Assembly: GCA_902766655.1 (NCBI GenBank)
Contig: CACXEL010000060.1
Coordinates: 1 to 17,649 of the forward strand
Reading direction: 5' to 3'
Length of the DNA stretch: 17,649 nt
Origin: an uncultured Lachnospiraceae bacterium
GTDB lineage: Bacteria > Bacillota > Clostridia > Lachnospirales > Lachnospiraceae
Position numbers and translations under genes: made by a program. Positions within the stretch are counted from its first letter, which is position 1. Every line of letters begins with the position of its first letter. Under the pieces are notes generated by a model, which was not told the DNA's origin, searched no databases, and saw only the letters and a program-made list of their open reading frames with translations. Positions 5,800-13,193 of this stretch are shown piece after piece.

Positions 5800-8181
5800 T
5801 TACTCCTCGCAGAGGATTTCCGCCACGACAGTATTGCTGCCGTCGTCCGCGGTCACGCGCACTGTCCCGGGCTCAAGGGCCTGGACGACGGTCTGGGCCT
5901 CACCGAAGTAGGTCGGCACCGTGTCCTGGGCGTAATTTCCCCGGAAATAGGTGGAGGCATTGGCTGTACCCATCACAAGGGCATTCTCCGCGGAGATCCG
6001 GACGCTGTGCTTCTCCATCGGCTTGACCTCGCCGGCCTTGTCGGTGTAGCGCATCCTGAGATAGACCATCTCTCCAGGCCGGCAGACGTTCTTCTCGGGC
6101 TCAAGCCTGAGCTCCGTCTCCGCTCCTGCTGTGGTGAGAGTATCCCTGCCGATTTCCATGCCGGTCTTGTCATAAGAGACCGCGGTAATCGTGCCGTCAT
6201 GATAGGCAGTGCGGAAATTGACCCTGGCTTTTCTGACCTTCTTTTTGCCCACGCTCTTCCCGTTCACGAACAGCTCAACGGTCTCCGCGCGGGCGTAGAC
6301 CTCCACGTCCGTCTCCTTGCCGTCGCAGCCCGGATAGGTCCAGCTGCGCATGGCCCGGGTCAGCTGCCAGCCCGAGATCCGGGGCTTTTCATTCTCATAG
6401 GCGGGAAATACAGCCAGGAAGGGGCCTTTCTCCAGTTCAAAGGCAACGCGGGTGTAATCCACCTCCGGCGTCTTCTTGCCGGTCACATCGACCCGGCATG
6501 TGCCGCCGCGGATCCTGTCCTCAGGCGCCTCCGACTTGTAATCCTCGAACTCCGGACCGCCGTCGCCGCACTCGCCGATGTAGTCCCAGCCTGCCCAGAC
6601 GTAGTCGCCGACCACCTGGGGTGTCGTCTTGGCGATCTCCCAGAAATCGTAGGCATCTCCGATCAGGGTCTCGGAACCCAGGATGAGACGATTGGGATAC
6701 TTGCGGGCGTCCTTCTTATAGCGCCAGTTGCCGTAGTTGTAGCCGGCAATATCCATGGCCGCGAAGGCGTCCTTTGTCTTCCAGTCGCAAGGCGGCAGGG
6801 AGGCACCGAACTTCATGAAGTCGCAGCCCAGATTGGCCGCCATGACATTGTAAAATTCAGACCCGACGTGCTTCTTCTTGGGCTTTTTGGCCTGGGTGTT
6901 CTCCGCAGCCTTCCTGGCCGCCTCCGCCTGCTGTTTGGCCTTCTCGTCGCTGTAGACGCCCATGCCCATGGAGCTCAGGAAGTTGAAGAAGATATTGATT
7001 CCGCAGGTAACCGGCCGGCTCGAATCCAGCGTGTGCAGCCAGGCCGTGAAGGAGTGCTGGAGGGCGATGCCCTTGGCCTGGGCCGTCTCCGCCACCTCAT
7101 TGCCGGTGGAATACATGATGACGCAGGGGTGGTTGTAGTCCTTGTCGACCATGTCCTTCATGTCCTGCTTCCACCAGTCCTTGACATAGGCGGCGTAATC
7201 ATGCTCCGTCTTATGCATGTACCAGCAGTCCACGTACTCGTCCATCATCAGCACGCCGAGCCGGTCGCAGACCTCAAGCTGGTACTTGGAGCAGGGGTTG
7301 TGGGCGGAACGGACCGAATTGTAGCCGGCTTCCTTGAGGATCCGGATCCTCCGCTCCTCCGCCTCCGGGTAGGTGCAGGCGCCGAGCAGACCGTTGTCAT
7401 GGTGAATGCAGGCCCCCTGGATGATCACGCGCTCCCCGTTGATGGCGATTCCCTTTTCCGGCGTCCAGGTCAGGGTGCGGATCCCGAAGGTCTCTTCGAC
7501 GACATCCTCCCCGAAGGTGACCCGGCAGGTGTAGAGGTTGGGGGTATCCACATTCCAGAGCTTTGCGTCCGGGATTTCCAGGACGAACTCGCCCGACCCT
7601 GTGGCGGAGGCTGCCACATTTTCCCCATCCAGGATTTCCACCGAGGCCTCCCCGGGTATGGAGGTCTCGACCCGGACCCGCACCTTGGCCGGCCGGATGC
7701 TCAGTGTGTCAATCCTCACACCGTTGATGGGAATGTGCTTCTCTTTGCCGCTCCAGAGCCAGACCGGGCGGAAGATGCCGGTCCCGGAATACCAGCGTGA
7801 ATTGGGCTGGTCCGAATTGCGGGCGATGACACGGATCTCATTTTCCCCGTCCACAAGGAAGGGGTTGAGTTCAACGTAGAAGTTGGTGTAGCCGTACGGA
7901 CGATACATGGCTTTCTGCCCGTTCACGTAGACCTCGGCGTTGTGGTAGACGCTCTCGAACTCAAGGACAAGCTTCTGTCCCGCCAGCTCACCGGGCACCG
8001 TGAAGGTCTTGCGGTACTCATAATCGCCGCCCTCGAACCATCCGATATTGCCCTCTCCGAGGCTTGTGCTCACCCTCCGTTCCGTCCGCATCGCATCATG
8101 GGGAAGTGTCACCGCCACCGGCCGGCCCCCCTCCTTCAGAGGGGTGCATGTCCAATCGCGATTGAAATCTCTCTTCTGCAT
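5800..8181 (-). CDS. Glycoside hydrolase family 2 (beta-galactosidase/beta-glucuronidase type)
   Basis: The 793-residue enzyme has the GH2 domain order: sugar-binding jelly roll (about 10-160), Ig-like domain (165-260), TIM barrel (265-560), DUF4982 (about 600-680) and a C-terminal Ig-like domain. The acid/base is E362 in YSTGNEV and the likely nucleophile E504 in ILGSETL. A Lys/Ala-rich segment (KQQAEAARKAAENTQAKKPK) lies between them. No signal peptide is present, so it should hydrolyse imported beta-glycosides in the cytoplasm; which sugar cannot be told. The start is taken at the ATG with GGAGG 10 nt upstream; the frame is open to an ATG 14 codons earlier that would bury this site. It lies downstream of the AraC/cupin gene on the same strand, with its own -10 and a large dyad between them, so that AraC protein is the probable activator. 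Confidence 0.93.
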   Translation of the reverse strand: MQKRDFNRDWTCTPLKEGGRPVAVTLPHDAMRTERRVSTSLGEGNIGWFEGGDYEYRKTFTVPGELAGQKLVLEFESVYHNAEVYVNGQKAMYRPYGYTNFYVELNPFLVDGENEIRVIARNSDQPNSRWYSGTGIFRPVWLWSGKEKHIPINGVRIDTLSIRPAKVRVRVETSIPGEASVEILDGENVAASATGSGEFVLEIPDAKLWNVDTPNLYTCRVTFGEDVVEETFGIRTLTWTPEKGIAINGERVIIQGACIHHDNGLLGACTYPEAEERRIRILKEAGYNSVRSAHNPCSKYQLEVCDRLGVLMMDEYVDCWYMHKTEHDYAAYVKDWWKQDMKDMVDKDYNHPCVIMYSTGNEVAETAQAKGIALQHSFTAWLHTLDSSRPVTCGINIFFNFLSSMGMGVYSDEKAKQQAEAARKAAENTQAKKPKKKHVGSEFYNVMAANLGCDFMKFGASLPPCDWKTKDAFAAMDIAGYNYGNWRYKKDARKYPNRLILGSETLIGDAYDFWEIAKTTPQVVGDYVWAGWDYIGECGDGGPEFEDYKSEAPEDRIRGGTCRVDVTGKKTPEVDYTRVAFELEKGPFLAVFPAYENEKPRISGWQLTRAMRSWTYPGCDGKETDVEVYARAETVELFVNGKSVGKKKVRKARVNFRTAYHDGTITAVSYDKTGMEIGRDTLTTAGAETELRLEPEKNVCRPGEMVYLRMRYTDKAGEVKPMEKHSVRISAENALVMGTANASTYFRGNYAQDTVPTYFGEAQTVVQALEPGTVRVTADDGSNTVVAEILCEE

Positions 8182-8252
8182 AATCTCCTGACCTCCTGCA
8201 TGTGAAATAAATACACCCGGCATCTCTCGAGCCTTCTCTGCTGTCCGGTCCT

Positions 8253-8258
8253 ATTATA
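8253..8258 (-). promoter_or_regulatory. Candidate -10 box of the GH2 gene
   Basis: TATAAT on the minus strand, 71 nt ahead of the GH2 start codon, has no good -35 at 16-18 nt. That is common for promoters requiring an activator, fitting AraC-type control. Confidence 0.5.
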
Positions 8259-8293
8259 TACTATCCATTAATTCACACCGGAATCTGGCGCTA

Positions 8294-8336
8294 ACGTGCC
8301 TTGTGACGGCGCGAAATGTAAAAACACAAGGAACGT
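8294..8336. promoter_or_regulatory. Inverted repeat, candidate operator upstream of GH2 promoter
   Basis: ACGTGCCTTGTG (8294-8305) and CACAAGGAACGT (8325-8336) form a dyad matching at 11 of 12 positions with a 19-nt spacer. It lies about 35 bp upstream of the candidate GH2 -10 box. No T-run follows on the minus strand, so a terminator for the AraC gene is less likely than a protein-binding site, although a hairpin is possible. Confidence 0.45.
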
Positions 8337-8371
8337 ACTGCTTCTCAAACTGCCCCTTTTCCCACCCTGGA

Positions 8372-9133
8372 TCAGTTCTGATTCATATACTGTGTCGGAC
8401 TCACGCCGGTGACCCGGTGAAAGACCCGGCAAAAATAGGACACATCGTAAAACCCGCTCATGAGGGCGATCTCGTTGATGGACAGATGCAGCGTATCCTT
8501 CTGGCGCAGCATACGCCGGGCATAGGAAATGCGGACATTCCTCAGATATTCCACCGGTGTCATCCCCGTCACGGAGCGGAAGCGCCTGCGGATATAATCC
8601 TTGCTGAAGCCTGTGTTCAGGAGCGCATCCGTCACCTGAAAATCCGGATCGCTGTATGAGTTCGTGATCGCACGGATCAGTTCGGAGATGACCGGATCCG
8701 CAAGCCCGGCGGTTGAGCGTTTTTCTACAAGGTGCAGAACAATCTCGAAGAGCATGCCCGTAATCTCATCCGATTCCGCGCCGAGAAGGTATCTGCTCAG
8801 AAGAACGGACATCAGCTTCTCAAGCGTGCCGCTGGCGTCGTCCGTCAGGACCAGGGGTTCCCTGGGCTCGAATGCCTTTTTCACCGGCAGCCCGGCCGGT
8901 TGCAGGGAATCCGCGTGCAGGTAGATATCCCGGAATCCATCCGCAGATTTCTTCGTGTGCGGCATATCGGGCGGTATGACGTGGATCACGCCCGGCACGA
9001 AAGGATATTCCTTTCCGCCGATCTCCGCGACGCCTTCCCCTTCGGAGTTCATGATTATCTCGTAGCAGTCATGGCAGTGCATGTTAATATCGTGGAGGAC
9101 ACCCGGCGAGGCTCCGACCATAATGAGCGGCAT
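8372..9133 (-). CDS. AraC family transcriptional regulator with N-terminal cupin domain
   Basis: The 253-residue protein has a small cupin-like sensor (about 1-130; HCHDCYEI at 19-26, then VPGVIHVIPPDMPHT) and a C-terminal AraC double helix-turn-helix (about 155-253), including FSKDYIRRRFRSVTGMTPVEYL and the family-typical FYDVSYFCRVFHRVTGVSP. Such proteins bind a sugar or oligosaccharide in the cupin and activate neighbouring catabolic genes. GGAGG precedes the ATG by 9 nt. It is divergent from the alcohol dehydrogenase and upstream of the GH2 gene, so it is well placed to control both; the -10 boxes of both targets lack good -35 partners. Confidence 0.92.
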   Translation of the reverse strand: MPLIMVGASPGVLHDINMHCHDCYEIIMNSEGEGVAEIGGKEYPFVPGVIHVIPPDMPHTKKSADGFRDIYLHADSLQPAGLPVKKAFEPREPLVLTDDASGTLEKLMSVLLSRYLLGAESDEITGMLFEIVLHLVEKRSTAGLADPVISELIRAITNSYSDPDFQVTDALLNTGFSKDYIRRRFRSVTGMTPVEYLRNVRISYARRMLRQKDTLHLSINEIALMSGFYDVSYFCRVFHRVTGVSPTQYMNQN

Positions 9134-9154
9134 AATTCATCACCTCCTGCCAAC

Positions 9155-9184
9155 AGTATATCCTTTCACATCGTTTTTATCCAA
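9155..9184 (-). promoter_or_regulatory. Candidate promoter of the AraC/cupin gene
   Basis: On the minus strand TTGGAT (9179-9184) and TATACT (9155-9160) are 18 nt apart, giving a short leader of roughly 15 nt before the start codon. The -10 is good and the -35 moderate. Confidence 0.45.
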
Positions 9185-9227
9185 CTTTTTCAGCGCTTGT
9201 GTTCTAACGCTCCCTGTCCTCATTTCC

Positions 9228-9233
9228 TATAAT
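9228..9233 (+). promoter_or_regulatory. Candidate -10 box of the alcohol dehydrogenase gene
   Basis: A perfect TATAAT lies 78 nt before the dehydrogenase start, with no recognisable -35 at the right distance. This suggests activator dependence, plausibly on the divergent AraC protein. Confidence 0.4.
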
Positions 9234-9311
9234 GAAATCACAGCAAAGATAATACGAGCTGCCGACCGGCCCGGCCGGCTGCAGCCAGTCTCAAAGGATA
9301 AAGAAAGGAAA

Positions 9312-10313
9312 ATGAAGACCATGGAAGGAACAATGCGCCAGATGATTTTGACAGGACCCAGAAAAAGCACCATCATCGAGGTCCCCATCCCCACATATAC
9401 AGACGATGAAATGCTCGTCAGAGTCACCCTGACCGGCATGTGCCACTCCGAGTGGTATCCCTGGGCCACCGCCAGGCCGGGCGACGTCCTGGGCCACGAG
9501 TCCATCGGCGTTGTGGCCGAGGTCGGCAAGAACGTGAAGGGCTTCAAGGTCGGCGACAGGGTGACCGGCCTCGGCGGCGGGGCCTACAAAGAGTATATCG
9601 TTGTCACTCCGCAGAAAATGGCCCACGTTCCTGACAATCTGAAGGACGAGGACGCCATCTCCGAGCCGCTGGCATGCATCCTCTCCGCAGCCATGAAGCT
9701 CCCCTGCGTGACCCTTGGCGATACCGTCGCCGTAGTCGGCTGCGGCTACATGGGCCTCGGCACCATCGCCTGCTTCAAGGCCATGGGCTACGGCAACATC
9801 ATCGCCGTCGACAAGCGCCCGGAGGCCCTCGAGAACGCGAAGAAGTTCGGCGCCACCGAGACCTACACGCCAGAGGACCTGCCCGAGATGTATATCTCCA
9901 ACTGGGAGACCATGGGCAAGGCGGACCTGACCCGCAGCGGCGACAACGCCGGCATTTTCGCCCCCGGCATCCCCACCGTCATGGAGTTCACCGGCACGGA
10001 GGACGGCCTCCAACTGGCCGGCCAGATGGTCAAGGCCCACGGCAGACTGGGCATCGGCGGCTACCATAACGACGGTATGCGTTCCATCGATTTCATGCTC
10101 TGGAACTTCAAGGCCTTCACGGCCATCAACTGCCACGAGCGCCGTATAAACTATGAGGCTGACCTGTGCAGGCGCTGCATGGAGCTCCTCAGCAAGGGCA
10201 TCTGGAAATTCACGGGCGTCACAAAGATCTTCGACATGAAGGACTTCGACATGGTCAGCGAGATGATGGAGCACCATACCGACAACTTTATCAAGGGCGC
10301 CTTCCGTCCCTGA
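9312..10313 (+). CDS. Zinc-type medium-chain alcohol/polyol dehydrogenase
   Basis: The 333-residue medium-chain dehydrogenase has catalytic-zinc residues C44 (GMCHSE) and H62-E63 (LGHES), a Rossmann motif GCGYMG at 143-148 and D167 in AVDKRP, which favours NAD(H) over NADP(H). The four-cysteine structural-zinc loop usual in this superfamily is missing: the chain goes straight from GDRVTGLGGGAYKEY to the substrate domain. It probably oxidises a sugar, polyol or secondary alcohol in the cytoplasm; the substrate is unknown. Start is uncertain among in-frame ATGs at 9312, 9321 and 9333. GAAAGGAA at 9303-9310 is very near the first and about 11 nt from the second. It is divergent from the AraC regulator and followed by a strong terminator, so it is a single-gene unit. 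Confidence 0.88.
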   Translation: MKTMEGTMRQMILTGPRKSTIIEVPIPTYTDDEMLVRVTLTGMCHSEWYPWATARPGDVLGHESIGVVAEVGKNVKGFKVGDRVTGLGGGAYKEYIVVTPQKMAHVPDNLKDEDAISEPLACILSAAMKLPCVTLGDTVAVVGCGYMGLGTIACFKAMGYGNIIAVDKRPEALENAKKFGATETYTPEDLPEMYISNWETMGKADLTRSGDNAGIFAPGIPTVMEFTGTEDGLQLAGQMVKAHGRLGIGGYHNDGMRSIDFMLWNFKAFTAINCHERRINYEADLCRRCMELLSKGIWKFTGVTKIFDMKDFDMVSEMMEHHTDNFIKGAFRP

Positions 10314-10373
10314 TTCCATTGGAAAATGCCCCACCACCGGCCGGACCTTCCTGCATCCGTCCATTCTGAAGCC

Positions 10374-10412
10374 AAGCTGCTGCAGGCCATGCGGCCTGCA
10401 GCAGCTTTTTTT
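10374..10412 (+). terminator. Intrinsic terminator of the alcohol dehydrogenase gene
   Basis: A perfect 15-bp stem (AAGCTGCTGCAGGCC with its complement) around an ATGC loop runs into a T-tract. It lies 60 bp after the dehydrogenase stop codon. Confidence 0.92.
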
Positions 10413-10422
10413 GCAGTCTTGT

Positions 10423-10592
10423 TTATTCCGTCTCTTTCACCGCCAAAACAGCCATGCCCTCTTTTCCGGGCAGCGTCATAAAGCCAGAAAGCGCTCGATC
10501 GCATACCAGTCCTCCATAGTCTTGGCCGGGCACACATCATATTCATTGGCCATGCTCCACCAGAGATTGGGAAAGGCTGACAGCCTGAGTAA
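10423..10592 (-). pseudogene. Remnant of a DUF5605/DUF5060-type glycosidase gene
   Basis: Two short coding fragments survive on the minus strand in different frames. The first reads [16 protein letters not shown] and continues to [14 protein letters not shown] then a stop. WWSxANEYD followed by KTxEDW is the recognisable active-site region of DUF5605/GH140-like (apiosidase-type) glycosidases, its Glu being the presumed acid/base. The second, starting about where the first stops, reads TLPGKEGMAVLAVKETE then TAA, which resembles the extreme C-terminus of such enzymes. Most of the gene between and before them is gone, so this is a decayed gene with internal deletion. It fits the surrounding glycoside-utilisation genes. 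The homology is from memory of the family. Confidence 0.55.
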
Positions 10593-10612
10593 AGTGACGA
10601 ATTATGAACAAA

Positions 10613-10630
10613 ATTGGCCAATACCGGTAT
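10613..10630. promoter_or_regulatory. Two overlapping 10-bp palindromes, candidate operator of the GH3 gene
   Basis: ATTGGCCAAT (10613-10622) and ATACCGGTAT (10621-10630) are perfect palindromes sharing two bases. They stand just upstream of the best promoter candidate for the GH3 gene, which suits a repressor or activator site. No regulator in the window is an obvious partner. Confidence 0.35.
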
Positions 10631-10635
10631 ACCCG

Positions 10636-10663
10636 TTTATATTCCGCCACGGCATAATATAAG
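10636..10663 (+). promoter_or_regulatory. Weak promoter candidate of the GH3 gene
   Basis: TTTATA (10636-10641) and TATAAG (10658-10663) are 16 nt apart. CATAAT at 10653-10658 is an alternative -10. Either places the start of transcription about 20-30 nt before the GH3 start codon. Confidence 0.3.
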
Positions 10664-10693
10664 CAGAAAATGTAAAACACAGGAGGTATCTCA

Positions 10694-12937
10694 ATGAACG
10701 CGGAACAGATCTTAAAAGAAATGACCCTGGAAGAAAAGGCCGCTTTTTGCTCCGGTCGGGATTTCTGGCACACAAAGGCCATTGAGCGCCTGGGCATCCC
10801 CTCTGTCATGATGTGCGACGGCCCTCACGGACTGCGCAAGCAGGAGGGAGAGGGCGACCATCTCGGCATCAACAAGAGCATTGAGACTGTCTGCTACCCC
10901 ACCGCCGCGGCGCTGGCCTCCTCCTTTGACCGGAGCGTGATGCACCGTCTCGGGGAAGCCCTTGGCCAGGAGTGCCAGGCGGAAAATGTAGCCATGCTCC
11001 TGGGTCCCGGCCTCAACATCAAGCGCAGCCCCCTCTGCGGGCGGAACTTCGAGTATTTCTCCGAAGACCCCTTCCTTGCCGGTGAGATGGGCGCTGCCTA
11101 TGTAAAGGCGCTGCAGTCCAGGGGAATCGCCGCCTGCGCCAAGCACTTTGCCTGCAACGACCAGGAGACGCGGCGCATGTCCGGCTCCTCGGACCTGGAC
11201 GAGCGGACACTGTTTGAAATCTATCTGCCCGCTTTTGAGGCAGTGGTCAGGAAGGGCAGAACACGCAGCATCATGTGCGCCTACAATGCCATCAATGGCG
11301 AGTTCTGCGCGGAAAACAGAATGCTGCTGACAGAGATTCTCCGCGAAAAGTGGGGCTTTGACGGCTTCGTCGTCACCGACTGGGGCGCCGTCAAGGGCCG
11401 TGCCAAGGGCGTTGCATCCGGTCTCGATCTGGAGATGCCAGGCGGTCCCACCGCCACCGGCGAAGAGATCCTGGAGGCCGTGCAGGGCGGCACGCTGAGC
11501 GAAGCCGACCTGGACAAAGCCGTACTGAACCTGCTGCGTTTTGTGGAAACCGCCCTCGAAAAGCGGGAGGACAATGCAGCCATCGACCGGAACGCCTGCC
11601 GGAAACTGGCGAGAGAGCTGGCGGGCGAGTGCGCGGTGCTGATGAAAAATGAAGGTATTCTGCCGCTGAAGGAGGGCCGGACAGTCGCCTTTATCGGTGA
11701 GTTCGCGGACAAGCCCCGCTACCAGGGCGCAGGCTCCAGCCATATCAATGTGCCGCACCCGGTCAGCGCCCTGGAGACGGTCGGGGATGCCGTCATCTAT
11801 GCCAGAGGCTACGACGCCCACAGCGACAAGACGGATGCGGCCCTGCTCGCCGAGGCTATGAAGGCCGCGAAGGAGGCTGAGAATGTCGTCATTTTCGCAG
11901 GACTCCCCGATGCCTTCGAGTCCGAAGGCGCCGACCGCGAGCATATGCGCCTTCCGGACAACCAGAATGAGCTGATCGCGGCGGTGGCCGCGGCCAATCC
12001 CAACACGGTGGTCGTCCTCCACGGCGGCTCTCCGATGGAGCTGCTCTGGCTCGGCCAGGTGGGCGCTCTCCTGTGCATGTATCTCGGCGGTGAACAGGTG
12101 GGGCCGGCAACTGTCGATCTGCTCTATGGAAAGGTGAATCCCTCCGGCCACCTGGCCGAGACCTGGCCCATCCGCCTGCAGGACAATCCTTCCTACCTGA
12201 ATTTCCCCGGCGAGGACGGTGTGGTCACCTACGCAGAGGGCATTTTCGTGGGCTATCGCTACTATGACAAGAAGGAAATGCCCGTCAACTTCCCCTTCGG
12301 CCACGGTCTGAGCTATACCGGCTTTGCCTACTCCAATCTGACCGTGGACAAGGAAAAGCTGACGGATCGGGAGACCTTGACCGTCAGCGTGGATGTGACC
12401 AACACGGGCGCTGTCGCCGGCAAGGCCGCCGTTCAGCTCTATGTGCGCGATGTGAAAAGCACGGTGCGCCGCCCGCTGCGCGAGCTGCGGGACTTCAGCA
12501 AGGTCGAGCTTGAGCCCGGCAAGACCAGGACGGTCAGCTTCACCCTGGATAAGCGCGCCTTTGCCTACTACGAGCCGAAGGTCCATGACTTCTTCGTGGA
12601 GAGCGGCGAGTTCGTGGTCGAGATCGGCGAGAACTGCCGTGACATCCGCCTGTCGACATCTGTCCAGGTCGAGGGCACGACGGTCGTGAGCTTCACGATC
12701 ACAGAGACCACCACCATCGGGCAGCTGATGAAGCACCCCAAGGGCGCCGCCTTTATCCGGCAGATGCTTCAAAAGTCCGACGGCCCCTCCGATGCCGCGC
12801 AGGCGGAGGCCATGGGCGAGGGCAGCGAAAAGATCATGCAGAGCATGATGTTCGAGATGCCGCTGGGCTCCCTGGTCAGCTACGGACGGATGACTTCCAA
12901 GCAGCTCAAGGGACTCATTGCATCCCTGAATGCCTGA
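10694..12937 (+). CDS. Glycoside hydrolase family 3 (beta-glucosidase type)
   Basis: The 747-residue enzyme has the GH3 N-terminal barrel (about 10-290), the alpha/beta C domain (about 310-560) and a fibronectin-III-like domain (about 590-660). The catalytic nucleophile is D229 in FVVTDWGA; the substrate-binding KHF motif (K150-H151) and MCDGPHGLR, LLGPGLNIKRSPLCGRNFE are also typical. A ~70-residue tail (from about 680, MKHPKGAAFIRQML to LKGLIASLNA) follows, as in several Clostridia homologues. No signal peptide is seen, so it should cleave beta-glucosides or other beta-linked oligosaccharides in the cytoplasm. AGGAGG stands 7 nt before the ATG. It is a single-gene unit ending at a strong terminator, and functionally complements the GH2 enzyme. 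Confidence 0.94.
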   Translation: MNAEQILKEMTLEEKAAFCSGRDFWHTKAIERLGIPSVMMCDGPHGLRKQEGEGDHLGINKSIETVCYPTAAALASSFDRSVMHRLGEALGQECQAENVAMLLGPGLNIKRSPLCGRNFEYFSEDPFLAGEMGAAYVKALQSRGIAACAKHFACNDQETRRMSGSSDLDERTLFEIYLPAFEAVVRKGRTRSIMCAYNAINGEFCAENRMLLTEILREKWGFDGFVVTDWGAVKGRAKGVASGLDLEMPGGPTATGEEILEAVQGGTLSEADLDKAVLNLLRFVETALEKREDNAAIDRNACRKLARELAGECAVLMKNEGILPLKEGRTVAFIGEFADKPRYQGAGSSHINVPHPVSALETVGDAVIYARGYDAHSDKTDAALLAEAMKAAKEAENVVIFAGLPDAFESEGADREHMRLPDNQNELIAAVAAANPNTVVVLHGGSPMELLWLGQVGALLCMYLGGEQVGPATVDLLYGKVNPSGHLAETWPIRLQDNPSYLNFPGEDGVVTYAEGIFVGYRYYDKKEMPVNFPFGHGLSYTGFAYSNLTVDKEKLTDRETLTVSVDVTNTGAVAGKAAVQLYVRDVKSTVRRPLRELRDFSKVELEPGKTRTVSFTLDKRAFAYYEPKVHDFFVESGEFVVEIGENCRDIRLSTSVQVEGTTVVSFTITETTTIGQLMKHPKGAAFIRQMLQKSDGPSDAAQAEAMGEGSEKIMQSMMFEMPLGSLVSYGRMTSKQLKGLIASLNA

Positions 12938-12948
12938 GCTCCTCACTA

Positions 12949-12992
12949 CACACATCAAAAAAACAGCCTCACGGCTGTTTTTTTGATGTGTG
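12949..12992 (+). terminator. Intrinsic terminator of the GH3 gene
   Basis: A perfect 20-bp stem closed by a TCAC loop begins 12 bp after the GH3 stop codon. Its inner half is AACAGCC/GGCTGTT flanked by an A-tract on the left and seven T residues on the right, so it could work in both directions. Confidence 0.9.
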
Positions 12993-13118
12993 GCGTGATC
13001 ATCGAAAATCATGTGGCCTGGCAGGAAGCCAGACTTCCTGAACCCGTCGATGACGGCCTGACAGAGTATATTCTGAGTTGAAGAAGAAACTGGCGGCAGG
13101 ATTCCTCTTGCCGGGTCC

Positions 13119-13147
13119 TTACACTGTCTGGTATTGTAAAATATAAA
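13119..13147 (+). promoter_or_regulatory. Promoter of the DUF362 lipoprotein/permease operon
   Basis: TTACAC (13119-13124) and TATAAA (13142-13147) are separated by 17 nt. Transcription would start about 40 nt before the lipoprotein start codon. Confidence 0.55.
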
Positions 13148-13193
13148 GGGGCTTTGGAAAACGGAAATCGTCATCAAGAGGAGGTCTGAACAA

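Noticed and set aside
6007..7800. A 597-codon open frame on the plus strand
   Set aside because: It is antisense to the GH2 gene, starts inside it and has no domain-like content; another GC-bias shadow.
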